From: Nocardia vinacea
GTDB lineage: Bacteria > Actinomycetota > Actinomycetes > Mycobacteriales > Mycobacteriaceae
Assembly: GCF_035920345.1 (NCBI RefSeq)
Contig: NZ_CP109149.1
Span: 3,472,001 to 3,536,000 of the forward strand
Reading direction: 5' to 3'
Length of the DNA stretch: 64,000 nucleotides
Translations under genes and position numbers: made by a program
The notes under the pieces: generated by a model
Told to the model about the DNA's origin: nothing
Databases searched by the model: none
The model's input: the letters and a program-made list of their open reading frames with translations, nothing else
Shown: in pieces, positions 56,779-64,000 of the stretch
How the letters are laid out: each line of letters starts with the position of its first letter
How positions within the stretch are numbered: position 1 is the first letter of the stretch

Positions 56779-57384
56779 CTACTTCTCCCCGACTCCGGCG
56801 GCGGCGACCGCCCGGCGCGCCACCCAGCGCAATGTCTTGGATACCGCCTCGCGCCGTTGCGCGCCGTTCTCAGCGAGCACCAGCCTCGCACCGGTCTCGC
56901 TCGCACTGATCACCGCGTGGCTCAACAACTCTTCGTCCATATCTCGCTCGGTGAGCGCGGCGATCAGCGCGAGCACCGCTCGACTGCGCTCCCGCAACGC
57001 TTCGCGGCCGCGATCCACCCGTTCGTGCGCGGTTTCGGGTAGGCCATCGCCGGGCATGAGCACGAATCGCCAGCTCTGCGGCGCGGCCGCGACGAGGTCG
57101 AGAAAGATATCGACGGCATCGGCCGAGACGTCCGCCGCGATCGCGGCCAGATCCGCGCCCTCCTGGAATACCGGAGTCGCCTCGGCCGCCATGGCCAGCA
57201 CCCGTTCTTCCTCGCGATCGAGCAGGGCCTCGAATAGTTCGTCCCTATCACCGAATTCGGCGTACAGCGCGGGGCGGGTAACACCCCCCGCTCGCGCGAT
57301 CGCATGCATGCTGGCGCCGGCGTAGCCCTCGCGCACGATCAGGTCCCGTGCCGCGTCGAGAATGTCGTCGCGTCGTGTTGACAA
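56779..57384 (-). CDS. TetR-family regulator, tandem copy 1
   Basis: 201 residues, with the helix-turn-helix ASMHAIARAGGVTRPALYAEFGDRDELFEALLDRE, closely resembling its downstream neighbour. A TTG start at 57384 follows GGAGGG by three bases, which is short. The start and the upstream coding-like stretch suggest that this region has been rearranged. Confidence 0.82.
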   Translation of the reverse strand: MSTRRDDILDAARDLIVREGYAGASMHAIARAGGVTRPALYAEFGDRDELFEALLDREEERVLAMAAEATPVFQEGADLAAIAADVSADAVDIFLDLVAAAPQSWRFVLMPGDGLPETAHERVDRGREALRERSRAVLALIAALTERDMDEELLSHAVISASETGARLVLAENGAQRREAVSKTLRWVARRAVAAAGVGEK

Positions 57385-57680
57385 TTACCCTCCAACGTCG
57401 GCTGACGGACACCTGTTTCAGATTTGCTTCCGGCTGGGCCAGTGTACGCATTTCGCTCGCGCCCGCCGCGAATTCGGCTTCCCAGCGCGCGAATAACGCA
57501 CCGGCGCAAGGGGTGCGTGGAATTTGCTCCCGTTGCATTCGGTGCGTCCGCAATCCATCGGTGGCATTGGCCTGGAACGCGAGCAGCATGTCGCCGATGA
57601 CATCCGAGCGGGCCAGCAGCGTAGCCGCGAGCAGATCCGTAGTGTAGTTCGACTCGATCCGGCGGAATCGCACTCTTACC
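57385..57680 (-). pseudogene. coding-like remnant upstream of tandem TetR genes
   Basis: Reading on the minus strand, a stretch (SNYTTDLLAATLLARSDVIGD ... ALFARWEAEFAAG) has the high third-position GC and balanced composition of a real protein, and then runs out of frame into the TetR start. I do not recognise a family; it looks like the broken end of a gene. Confidence 0.3.
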
Positions 57681-57716
57681 CAACGGTTTCTGCCCGGTCG
57701 GTGACATGGCCACATA

Positions 57717-58040
57717 GTGGCCGCCGACAACGGGTGCGCGGCGGCGGTAATGCTGCTCGGTGGTTGCGGTTTCGATCCGTCGTCGGTGCCGGTGCCGGTG
57801 CCTGGTGCCTCGGTGGCGGGTCCGACCTATCAGGTCCGGATCGAATACGCGAATGCGCTGAATCTGCCGAAGCAGGCCAAGGTGGTGGCCAATGGCGCCC
57901 GGATCGGCAGACTGCGCAGCGTCACAGTGGTCGATCCGTCCGCCCGGGACAGCGGCCGGATCGACGCCACCGTCGATATCTCCAGCTCGGTGCAGCTGCC
58001 GACGACAACCACCGCCACCCGTGGCATGCTCGTGTCATAG
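57717..58040 (+). pseudogene. truncated Mce-family lipoprotein
   Basis: 107 residues that match the N-terminus of an MceE/LprN-type lipoprotein: a lipobox-like LLGGCGFDPSSVPVPVPG, then the MlaD/Mce segment YQVRIEYANALNLPKQAKVVANGARIG. It stops at LPTTTTATRGMLVS, exactly where the Mce domain should continue for a further 250-300 residues. No other mce genes are nearby, so this is a remnant. Confidence 0.8.
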
Positions 58041-58084
58041 GTGATTTCCGACCGGAAGGCGGGTGCGATGCCCGAATCAGCCCC

Positions 58085-58747
58085 ATGACCGAGACCGTGT
58101 GGTACGCGTCATACGGCTCGAATATGCATCTGAGCCGCCTGCGCTGCTACCTCGCCGGCGGCACACCCGGCGGCGGCGCGATCACGCTCCCCGGCTGCCG
58201 CCACGGGGCCGAACCGCTGCGCTCGGTACCGCTGACGCTGCCCGGCCTGCAATATTTCGCCACCGAATCCCTGACCTGGACCGGCGGCCGAGCCTTCTAC
58301 GATCCCGACGCCGCCGGTGAAACCGCCGCCCGCGCCCATCTGGTCACCATCGACCAGTTCTGCGATATCGCCGCCCAGGAGATGTACAGAACCCCCGGAA
58401 CCGACCTGGACCTCCGCGAAGCAATCACCCACGGCCGCTTGACACTCGGTCCCGGTCGCTACGAAACCCTGGTCTGCACTGGCACTTTCGAAGGCCATCC
58501 GGTCCTCACCATCACCGCACCTTGGCGCTATACCGACCTGCCCGGCAACCCGCCGTCAGCCGCCTACATACACCACCTCGCCGCCGGCCTCACCGAATCC
58601 CACGCGTGGACAGTCGAAGAGATCGCGAACTACATCGCCACCCGCCCCGGCGCGGAACTCGGCTGGACCGCCGCGACCATCGCCACCGTGCTGGGTCAGG
58701 CCACGCGAATTGATGCGGAAACGATCGCGCCGTCCCGAACGACGTAA
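58085..58747 (+). CDS. YGSN-motif (gamma-glutamylcyclotransferase-like) protein
   Basis: 220 residues with WYASYGSNM near the N-terminus, GGRAFYD and QEMYRTPGTDLDL. In actinobacteria this family is often labelled histone deacetylase, but the YGSN loop belongs to the gamma-glutamylcyclotransferase-like fold. Function unknown. Its 3' end overlaps the convergent zinc-ribbon gene by 52 bases. Confidence 0.72.
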   Translation: MTETVWYASYGSNMHLSRLRCYLAGGTPGGGAITLPGCRHGAEPLRSVPLTLPGLQYFATESLTWTGGRAFYDPDAAGETAARAHLVTIDQFCDIAAQEMYRTPGTDLDLREAITHGRLTLGPGRYETLVCTGTFEGHPVLTITAPWRYTDLPGNPPSAAYIHHLAAGLTESHAWTVEEIANYIATRPGAELGWTAATIATVLGQATRIDAETIAPSRTT

Positions 58748-59367
58748 TAGCCCGCGAAAGTGCGGTAGGTGCCATCGGATTGCCGGGCGGACAGCCGGAT
58801 GTGGATGGTGTCGCCCTCTTCCGAGGTGATCGTCACCGCATCATGGTCCGTGGTGGTCAGGCCGGCCACGAAATCGTCGTAGCCGGAGTCGAGATTGTGG
58901 CCGCCGAGCGCCCACGCCTGCGGATAGTCGCGACGGTTGATCGCGTCGAAATAGGCGTAAACGACGGCGGCGGAGGCGGATACCACTGCCGCGACGGTGG
59001 TCGGCGGCACGCTGGTCGTTGTCGTCGCCGGGGTGCGAGCGCCGAGCGCTTCCACCACCGGGACCGTGGAAGCGCTCGGCGTCGCGGACGGCCCCGACCG
59101 GCCGTCGGACGGGGTGAGTACGAGCACCAACGAGACGGCGGTGGCGAGTGCCGCCGGCAACAGCACCGGCGCGCACACAAAAGATGCTCTCGGAGTGGGC
59201 CGTTCAGGTTGCCGAGGCGCCAGATTGGTGCCGCAGCCGGTGCAGAACCGGCGTGCGGTATCGGTCGGTTCGCTTCCACAGTTCCAGCACACCTGCGCAC
59301 CGCACGAAGTGCAGTGCCGCTGCCAGGTCCCGGGGAGCGGGCCCCCGCATTTCCAGCATGTCGCCAT
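58696..59367 (-). CDS. double zinc-ribbon membrane protein
   Basis: 223 residues. Two zinc ribbons at the N-terminus (Cys4, 7, 19, 22 and Cys27, 30, 42, 45), one membrane helix (about 62-83), a Ser/Thr/Pro linker, and an NTF2-like external domain (VYAYFDAINRRDYPQAWALGG). Last gene of the 61442-58696 operon. Double-zinc-ribbon proteins with this order are often stress- or phage-related; no direct evidence here. Confidence 0.65.
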   Translation of the reverse strand: MATCWKCGGPLPGTWQRHCTSCGAQVCWNCGSEPTDTARRFCTGCGTNLAPRQPERPTPRASFVCAPVLLPAALATAVSLVLVLTPSDGRSGPSATPSASTVPVVEALGARTPATTTTSVPPTTVAAVVSASAAVVYAYFDAINRRDYPQAWALGGHNLDSGYDDFVAGLTTTDHDAVTITSEEGDTIHIRLSARQSDGTYRTFAGYYVVRDGAIVSASIRVA

Positions 59368-59394
59368 GAGAACCGCCGGGCACCGTCGCGTCGC

Positions 59395-59769
59395 TCAGCC
59401 GCCGAGGATCGAGGTGGCGGCGGCCTCCAGGGCCGTCACCACCCCGACCAGCGAGCCGATGCCGACCACCGCCCTGGCGACGGCATGCAAGAGCCCGACG
59501 AGCAGATGACGGTTCGGGCGATCCCTTTCGGCCTCGGCGCGGGCCTGTTCGACCGCGGCGACGATATCGTCGCGATCACCCATGCCTTCGGTGGCCGTGC
59601 CGATGACGCTCAGCAGTTCGGTCAGCGCGTCGCGGAGTTCGGGCAGATTCGTCGGGGCCGCCGCATGGCGCGGACCATTGGTATTGGTGACCGTCGCATC
59701 GTGTCCGCCGATCGCCGATCGGGACAGCCGCGCATCGCCGCCGATGGTGACTCCGGTGTTCTTGTCCAT
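59395..59769 (-). CDS. small protein with shared IGG motif
   Basis: 124 residues: an N-terminal motif VTIGGDARLSRSAIGG (7-22) continuing to TVTNT, a helical middle, and a C-terminal Gly/Ala-rich hydrophobic helix (LVGLLHAVARAVVGIGSLVGVV) that may enter the membrane. Nearly the same motif closes the upstream protein. Family unknown. Confidence 0.55.
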   Translation of the reverse strand: MDKNTGVTIGGDARLSRSAIGGHDATVTNTNGPRHAAAPTNLPELRDALTELLSVIGTATEGMGDRDDIVAAVEQARAEAERDRPNRHLLVGLLHAVARAVVGIGSLVGVVTALEAAATSILGG

Positions 59770-59801
59770 GGGTGCCTTCCTGTGCCACTGGGTTGTGGGT
59801 C

Positions 59802-61442
59802 TTATCGTTCGGCCGCGTCGCCGGCCGTAGCGTTCACCGTCGTCGCGGTCGAACCGCCGATCGACGAATTGAGCAGCGTCGCATCGCCGCTGATGGTCAC
59901 ACTGTTATTGGTGATCTGTTCGCCGCGCCGCAGCAGTTCGTCGGGATCGATGTTCTTCTCCACGAGGAAGGCGGCCAGTGTCTCGAAGACCCGCTTCTCC
60001 AGGATCTTGGTGTACATCTCCTGGTCGAGCAGCTGGAAGTAGCGGTGGTAGCCGATCGACCTGCCACGCTTATCGACGCGCAGATCACTGGCCGCCTCCC
60101 GAATGCTCAGCAGTGCACCGTGATCGAAGGTGAAGACCTGGCTGATCTCGTTCTGCTGACGCGCCAGCTTCCGTCGCCTGCGCACGTCCGCGAAGCCCTG
60201 GTACATCACATTCGGCACGGCACGCAGCCACATGCGCGGCAGCCGGAGGAGACTGCGCCACAGCAGTTTCAGCAGTTGGCGCGGACGCGGGCGCAACAGC
60301 AGTTCGTCGACTTCGTGATAGGCCCTGTGCAGCGGCGGCACCATGCAGTACGTGGACTCCACGAACAGCGAGGTAGAGCTGGCGGCCAGCCGCAGGAATC
60401 CGGACCACGCCAATTCACCGTCCCAGCCGATGATTTCGGTGGTCAGATAGGGCCGGGCGCGATCCTCTGGCGCGAGCATCAGCGCTTCGACCGTGGACTC
60501 CGGAACCCGGTCGAGTGGGCGACCCAGCGCATCCGGCAGGAAGCGCTGATCGTGATGAATATCGTTGCCGTTGACGAACAATCGGTTGTAGACGTCGAGA
60601 TTCGGCACGTCGAGTTGGGCGATCTGCTTGCGCAGCCGTTCATTCAGTTCGGTGACGGTGAATTCCTGGATCGGCGCAGCGCCATTGCGCGCCTTGGTGA
60701 TGTCCAGCGCCATCGACCACGCGCCGAGCGGAAATCCGTGCCCGAGGAATGGCTGATAACCGTGGTACACCGTGACGTTGCCGCCCGCGTACGCCGCCAC
60801 ATGCTCGATTTCGCCGCGAACCGCCGCCAGATGCGGCACCGGTGCACGCGAAGCCCGAAAGACGCCGCGCCGCAATGTATGTGCGGTTCGCCCCCAGCGT
60901 GCCGCATACGCCTCGGCGAAAACCACCACCCAGGCGAGCACGATGGCGAATATCGCCAGCTTCGACAACAGCGCGAACGGATTGAGGACGTTCAGGTAGC
61001 TGAGCGCGCCACCGGGCTCGACGCCGAGGAATTGGTTGCCGATCAGCAAGACCAGCACAGTGAACAGCGCCAGATCACGGATCAGATGCCGGGTCCGTGC
61101 GGCCACCGCATGTTTGGCCACCGCGACCAGATCGACACCGGGTGAACGAGCGACCGATCGCAGCGGTTCTTCCAACACCTTCTCGACCACCTCGGTGGCG
61201 AGCACACTGTCCAAATGGACAGCCGCGCAAAGATACCGGGTGGCCTCGTCACGACGCAGCGGACCGGGTCCGGTCGGCTGTGTCCTCCCCTCCGCAGGAT
61301 CCACTCGGCGCGAGGGCGCTCCACAGCTCCCGCAGAACGCGTAGTCATCGGGGTTCGTATGGTCACACTCTGGGCATTGCACACCGGTAGCCAAACATTT
61401 CACAGGGGTCGTTTCCTGGAAATTCACTGTGCTGTACCGCAA
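59802..61442 (-). CDS. zinc-ribbon multi-domain membrane protein
   Basis: 546 residues: zinc ribbon (Cys23, 26, 37, 40), two membrane helices (about 125-175: LFTVLVLLIGNQFL and FAIVLAWVVVFAEAYA), a large cytoplasmic part, and a C-terminal tail VTISGDATLLNSSIGG (515-530). No catalytic motif is recognised. First gene of the operon; only 40 bases separate it from the receiver-like gene on the other strand, so the two share a promoter region. Confidence 0.55.
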   Translation of the reverse strand: MRYSTVNFQETTPVKCLATGVQCPECDHTNPDDYAFCGSCGAPSRRVDPAEGRTQPTGPGPLRRDEATRYLCAAVHLDSVLATEVVEKVLEEPLRSVARSPGVDLVAVAKHAVAARTRHLIRDLALFTVLVLLIGNQFLGVEPGGALSYLNVLNPFALLSKLAIFAIVLAWVVVFAEAYAARWGRTAHTLRRGVFRASRAPVPHLAAVRGEIEHVAAYAGGNVTVYHGYQPFLGHGFPLGAWSMALDITKARNGAAPIQEFTVTELNERLRKQIAQLDVPNLDVYNRLFVNGNDIHHDQRFLPDALGRPLDRVPESTVEALMLAPEDRARPYLTTEIIGWDGELAWSGFLRLAASSTSLFVESTYCMVPPLHRAYHEVDELLLRPRPRQLLKLLWRSLLRLPRMWLRAVPNVMYQGFADVRRRRKLARQQNEISQVFTFDHGALLSIREAASDLRVDKRGRSIGYHRYFQLLDQEMYTKILEKRVFETLAAFLVEKNIDPDELLRRGEQITNNSVTISGDATLLNSSIGGSTATTVNATAGDAAER

Positions 61443-61482
61443 TTCGCCTGCACACGACCACGGCGGGTGTAAGAATCACCCG

Positions 61483-62286
61483 ATGAGCCTGGGTGCGGGC
61501 AATATGTTGCTCGAACGGGATATGGGGCACCTGCGAATACTGGTGGCCTCGCCGCTGGGTCGGGTCATCGAGCCGGTACTGAAACAAGCATTCGCTGGTT
61601 CGACCATCGCGGTGGCGCTGGACCGGCAGGCCGTGCGGCGCGAGGTCGTGCACCAGGTCCGCTTCGACGTGGTGATCACCGACCTGATCTGGAACGATCC
61701 GGCGCTGGAGTACAGCTTCGACGGCCTGGATGTGCTGGATATGCTGGGTTCGGCGCAACGCCAGGCCGCGGTGCTGATGGCGGCGCAGGGGCACAGCATG
61801 GAGCGCGACCATCTGGACGAAGCACTGCTCAGGTCTTCGGAATTGGCCGGTTTCTATTCGAAATCCTCTGGCGTCCCGGCATTGTTGGAGGCGATTCTCC
61901 CAGCGGCGACCGGACGACGGCCGCATCTCGAGCCGCTGCCGACCACACCGCCCCCGCTGTATCGGCTGTTCCAGGGACAGCGCGGTGAGACGGCCGCGCG
62001 GCTGGCCGGAGCCATTGCCGCGGGCCGCGCCACAGATGCCGTTTCACTGGCCAAGGCCGCGCGGGTCGGTCTCAATACCGCCAATAAGGTGGCCAGCGTC
62101 TATATCGGGCCGATCGTGCTCGAACGCGGCGAGCACGATCCCGAGTTACCGCTGACCGCCAATGCGATCTATCGGTGGTGCGGCGTGCACGCGCATTACC
62201 TGCTCAGCTGGTGCCGCCGCAACGGTCACGACGACGTACTCACGGCTGACACACCGAGCAGCAGTGCGTCGAGATCCACCCGATAG
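61483..62286 (+). CDS. response-regulator-like protein
   Basis: 267 residues. The N-terminal half has a receiver-like pattern (LRILVASPLG, then FDVVITDLIW with Asp67 as the possible phospho-acceptor, and GFYSKSS). The C-terminal part (LAKAARVGLNTANKVASVYIG) resembles a helix-turn-helix. No histidine kinase is nearby. ATG 61483 is chosen; ATG 61504 and 61522 are possible. Overlaps the convergent ThiF gene by 61 bases. Confidence 0.5.
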   Translation: MSLGAGNMLLERDMGHLRILVASPLGRVIEPVLKQAFAGSTIAVALDRQAVRREVVHQVRFDVVITDLIWNDPALEYSFDGLDVLDMLGSAQRQAAVLMAAQGHSMERDHLDEALLRSSELAGFYSKSSGVPALLEAILPAATGRRPHLEPLPTTPPPLYRLFQGQRGETAARLAGAIAAGRATDAVSLAKAARVGLNTANKVASVYIGPIVLERGEHDPELPLTANAIYRWCGVHAHYLLSWCRRNGHDDVLTADTPSSSASRSTR

Positions 62287-63308
62287 CGCCCGGAACGCAG
62301 CCCACCACCGCACGCGATCAAACGCGCGGCCAGTGCGCCCACGGCGCCGGCCATGGTCGCCGCGGTGCCGAGCTGCGGCCAGGTCGGCAACGTATGGCCC
62401 ACCTGGGTGAGCGAATAGCGCAGCCGCGAGGTGAGTCCGCCGCCGACTATGGCACCGACCAGACGCGACCGCCGGGCCGGATCGCCGAGTTCGGCGAGCG
62501 ACCAGTGCGCCGCGAACTCGACACGGCCGTGCAGGATCGGATAGGCCGGGTCGAGGTCGTAGCGTTCGATATCGAGCAGCACATTGTCGCCGTTGTCGGT
62601 GACCATGACGACCGGGATTCCGGCTGCCTTCGCGCGTCGTCGGATATCGAATTTCATCGGCAGATCGTCCATTTCCTCGAGTAGCACGGCCAACCGCTCG
62701 GTGCCGTGCCCGCCGAGGAAGTCGTCCGCGAACTCGGGCACATAGCCGTGCGAGAAGGCATCGATCCGGGTGTAGGGATCGACCTCCAGCGTGCGGCGTT
62801 GCGCGAGCGTCAGTTTCGGCTCGCCCAGATCGCAGACCGAGGCAGCCAAGCGGTTGAGATTCGTCGTGCCGAGGGTGTCGCGTTCGGCGAGACGGAAGCG
62901 TCGCGCGCCGGTCAGCGAGCAGACCGAGAGCGCCGCCGCGCCGACACTCAGCCCGGCGATGCCGATCAAAGTCTCCGACCAGGTTCGCTGCTCGTGCGTT
63001 TCGATCAGGAATCGGTTGCGGGCCGTGCGCAGTCGCCAGAAGAGTTCGGCATCGGGCAACTTCACCACGGTTCGACGCCAAGGAAAAACGATATAGCGGG
63101 CGACCGGTCCGCTACGGCGCAGCGACGCAATGTGATTCGCCATATCCGCTCGTGCCTGCCGCGTGGCGGCAACGAGCCGGGGATGGTCGAGAGCGACCAG
63201 TTCGGGTAGGCATCCGTCCCATGCATCGACGTAGCGGAATCCGGAGCCGGGTGCGAGCAATTCCGCGATCCGTGCGGAATCGTTTGCAGGGTGCAGTATC
63301 TCGATCAT
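62226..63308 (-). CDS. ThiF/E1-like enzyme (Rv1355c-type domain)
   Basis: 360 residues. The nucleotide loop GIAGLSVG (116-123) with the following Asp144 and the NLNR motif (150-153) are those of the ThiF/MoeB/E1 adenylating fold. This GLSVG variant is found in Rv1355c-type proteins, which carry an added nitroreductase domain absent here. ATGA overlap with the upstream PaaK-like gene implies a joint function. Confidence 0.72.
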   Translation of the reverse strand: MIEILHPANDSARIAELLAPGSGFRYVDAWDGCLPELVALDHPRLVAATRQARADMANHIASLRRSGPVARYIVFPWRRTVVKLPDAELFWRLRTARNRFLIETHEQRTWSETLIGIAGLSVGAAALSVCSLTGARRFRLAERDTLGTTNLNRLAASVCDLGEPKLTLAQRRTLEVDPYTRIDAFSHGYVPEFADDFLGGHGTERLAVLLEEMDDLPMKFDIRRRAKAAGIPVVMVTDNGDNVLLDIERYDLDPAYPILHGRVEFAAHWSLAELGDPARRSRLVGAIVGGGLTSRLRYSLTQVGHTLPTWPQLGTAATMAGAVGALAARLIACGGGLRSGRYRVDLDALLLGVSAVSTSS

Positions 63309-64000
63309 GCCGCACGCTCCGTCCAGCGATGTTTGATATCGGCTTCGAATCCGGCCGATGCGAAGGGCCGCAGGTTGATCTCGGGCTCGGCGGCCGCGCC
63401 CAGCCCCCGGTGCAGGCGGCGGTATTCGGTGTTCGTGCGTTCCAGCGCATCCACGACCGCGCGCCGCAGCCGCACCTCGAACCCCTCGATCGGGTGCGTG
63501 CCCGCGCGCAATTCGACCCGCAGAGTGAGGGTCTGCTCGAACTGCCTGCCGGTGCTGGTGGCGAGTACGAACTTTCCGGTCACCGTCGGGGCTATATCCG
63601 GATGTTCCAAGGCCATTCGCACGCTGTCCGGGTAGATCTTCAGCGCGTAGAAGGACGCGGCGATATCGGTACGCCGGTGCAGAGCCAGGAATTTGCACGA
63701 CTCGGTTGAGGTGGTAATCGGAATTTCGTTGTCACCGACCAGATCCGCGAGCTCGGTGGCCGAGAACAGCGCACCCTGATCGTTGATGCGGTAGCGCACC
63801 AACGGGATCGCGGTGTCGACCGTGAACAGGAAGCGCTGCTCGGCATCGAGTTCGGCGAACCGATAGTCGGTATCGTATTCGACCAGGGTGGGCTGGATTT
63901 CGTCCGCGCCGAACAATTCCCCGCCGAGGAGACGTTGTCGCGCGGCCAATCGGCGCACAGCGATGGTGGTCGCGGTCTCGTGGCCCATGATGCCCCCATC
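63305..64000 (-). CDS. PaaK-like adenylating enzyme, C-terminal part (runs off window)
   Basis: The frame is open at base 64000, so the gene continues outside. The visible about 230 residues (VRYRINDQGALFSATELA, CKFLALHRRTDIAASFYALKIYPDSV, TGKFVLAT) resemble the C-terminal part of phenylacetate-CoA ligase/LuxE-type adenylate-forming enzymes. It precedes and overlaps the ThiF gene. An ATG at 63988 is probably internal. Confidence 0.65.
   Translation of the reverse strand, partial: DGGIMGHETATTIAVRRLAARQRLLGGELFGADEIQPTLVEYDTDYRFAELDAEQRFLFTVDTAIPLVRYRINDQGALFSATELADLVGDNEIPITTSTESCKFLALHRRTDIAASFYALKIYPDSVRMALEHPDIAPTVTGKFVLATSTGRQFEQTLTLRVELRAGTHPIEGFEVRLRRAVVDALERTNTEYRRLHRGLGAAAEPEINLRPFASAGFEADIKHRWTERAA

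Overview
The window is high-GC actinobacterial DNA with tightly packed genes, many of them joined by ATGA start/stop overlaps. The family content points to Nocardia or a close mycolic-acid relative: lexA with its divergent SOS partner, nrdR, a long HrpA helicase, an EspC-like orphan secretion operon, an Mce lipoprotein remnant, FadD-type ligases and an EthA-like monooxygenase operon. The genus is an inference from gene content. I see no tRNA, rRNA, IS element or CRISPR array.

Layout. 1-9.9 kb: the 3' part of a DUF4132 protein, PhzF-like isomerase, a MarR/amidohydrolase deletion scar, a DUF5134 membrane protein, AraC/SDR divergent pair, acyl-CoA ligase with a coupled mini-ORF and an upstream palindrome, and a GNAT acetyltransferase. 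9.9-13.3 kb: a three-gene operon with an EspC-like type VII substrate, then an L,D-transpeptidase. 13.4-15.6 kb: DHA2 exporter plus TetR repressor.

15.9-31.2 kb is the centrepiece: a type II polyketide synthase cluster. It has a SARP activator, a dedicated acetyl-CoA carboxylase (biotin carboxylase, fused carboxyltransferase, and a BCCP about 9 kb away), KS-alpha, chain-length factor, ACP, didomain aromatase/cyclase, an ActIV-like metallo-beta-lactamase-fold cyclase/thioesterase, a flavin monooxygenase, an alpha/beta hydrolase, an ActIII-like C9 ketoreductase, a SnoaL-like protein and a nitroreductase. The core resembles that of actinorhodin, and the CLF gate residues match the octaketide type, but no pyran-ring (ActVI) genes are present. 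This predicts a C9-reduced aromatic octaketide with a different tailoring path. The adjacent exporter/TetR pair may provide self-resistance. SARP-type TCGA(G/C) repeats and a coupled 10-codon leader precede KS-alpha.

31.4-42.4 kb: aminotransferase with a Pr6Pr membrane protein and a decayed second Pr6Pr copy, hrpA, a small secreted Cys-rich peptide, nrdR, a secreted DUF2515-like protein, and the lexA divergon with three LexA-box-like sites. 42.4-50.1 kb: carboxylesterase, then a five-gene operon (P450, hydrolase, SDR, Baeyer-Villiger-type monooxygenase, TetR) behind GGTAC palindromes, and a methyltransferase. 50.2-57.7 kb: lipoprotein, formylglycine-enzyme-like protein, aldehyde dehydrogenase/AraC pair, VOC/TipA-like pair and two tandem TetR genes.

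57.7-64 kb holds the least understood genes: an Mce fragment, a YGSN-fold protein, and an operon of zinc-ribbon membrane proteins in which two neighbours share a glycine-rich motif. These are followed by a receiver-like regulator, an E1/ThiF-like enzyme and a PaaK-like adenylating enzyme that runs off the window.
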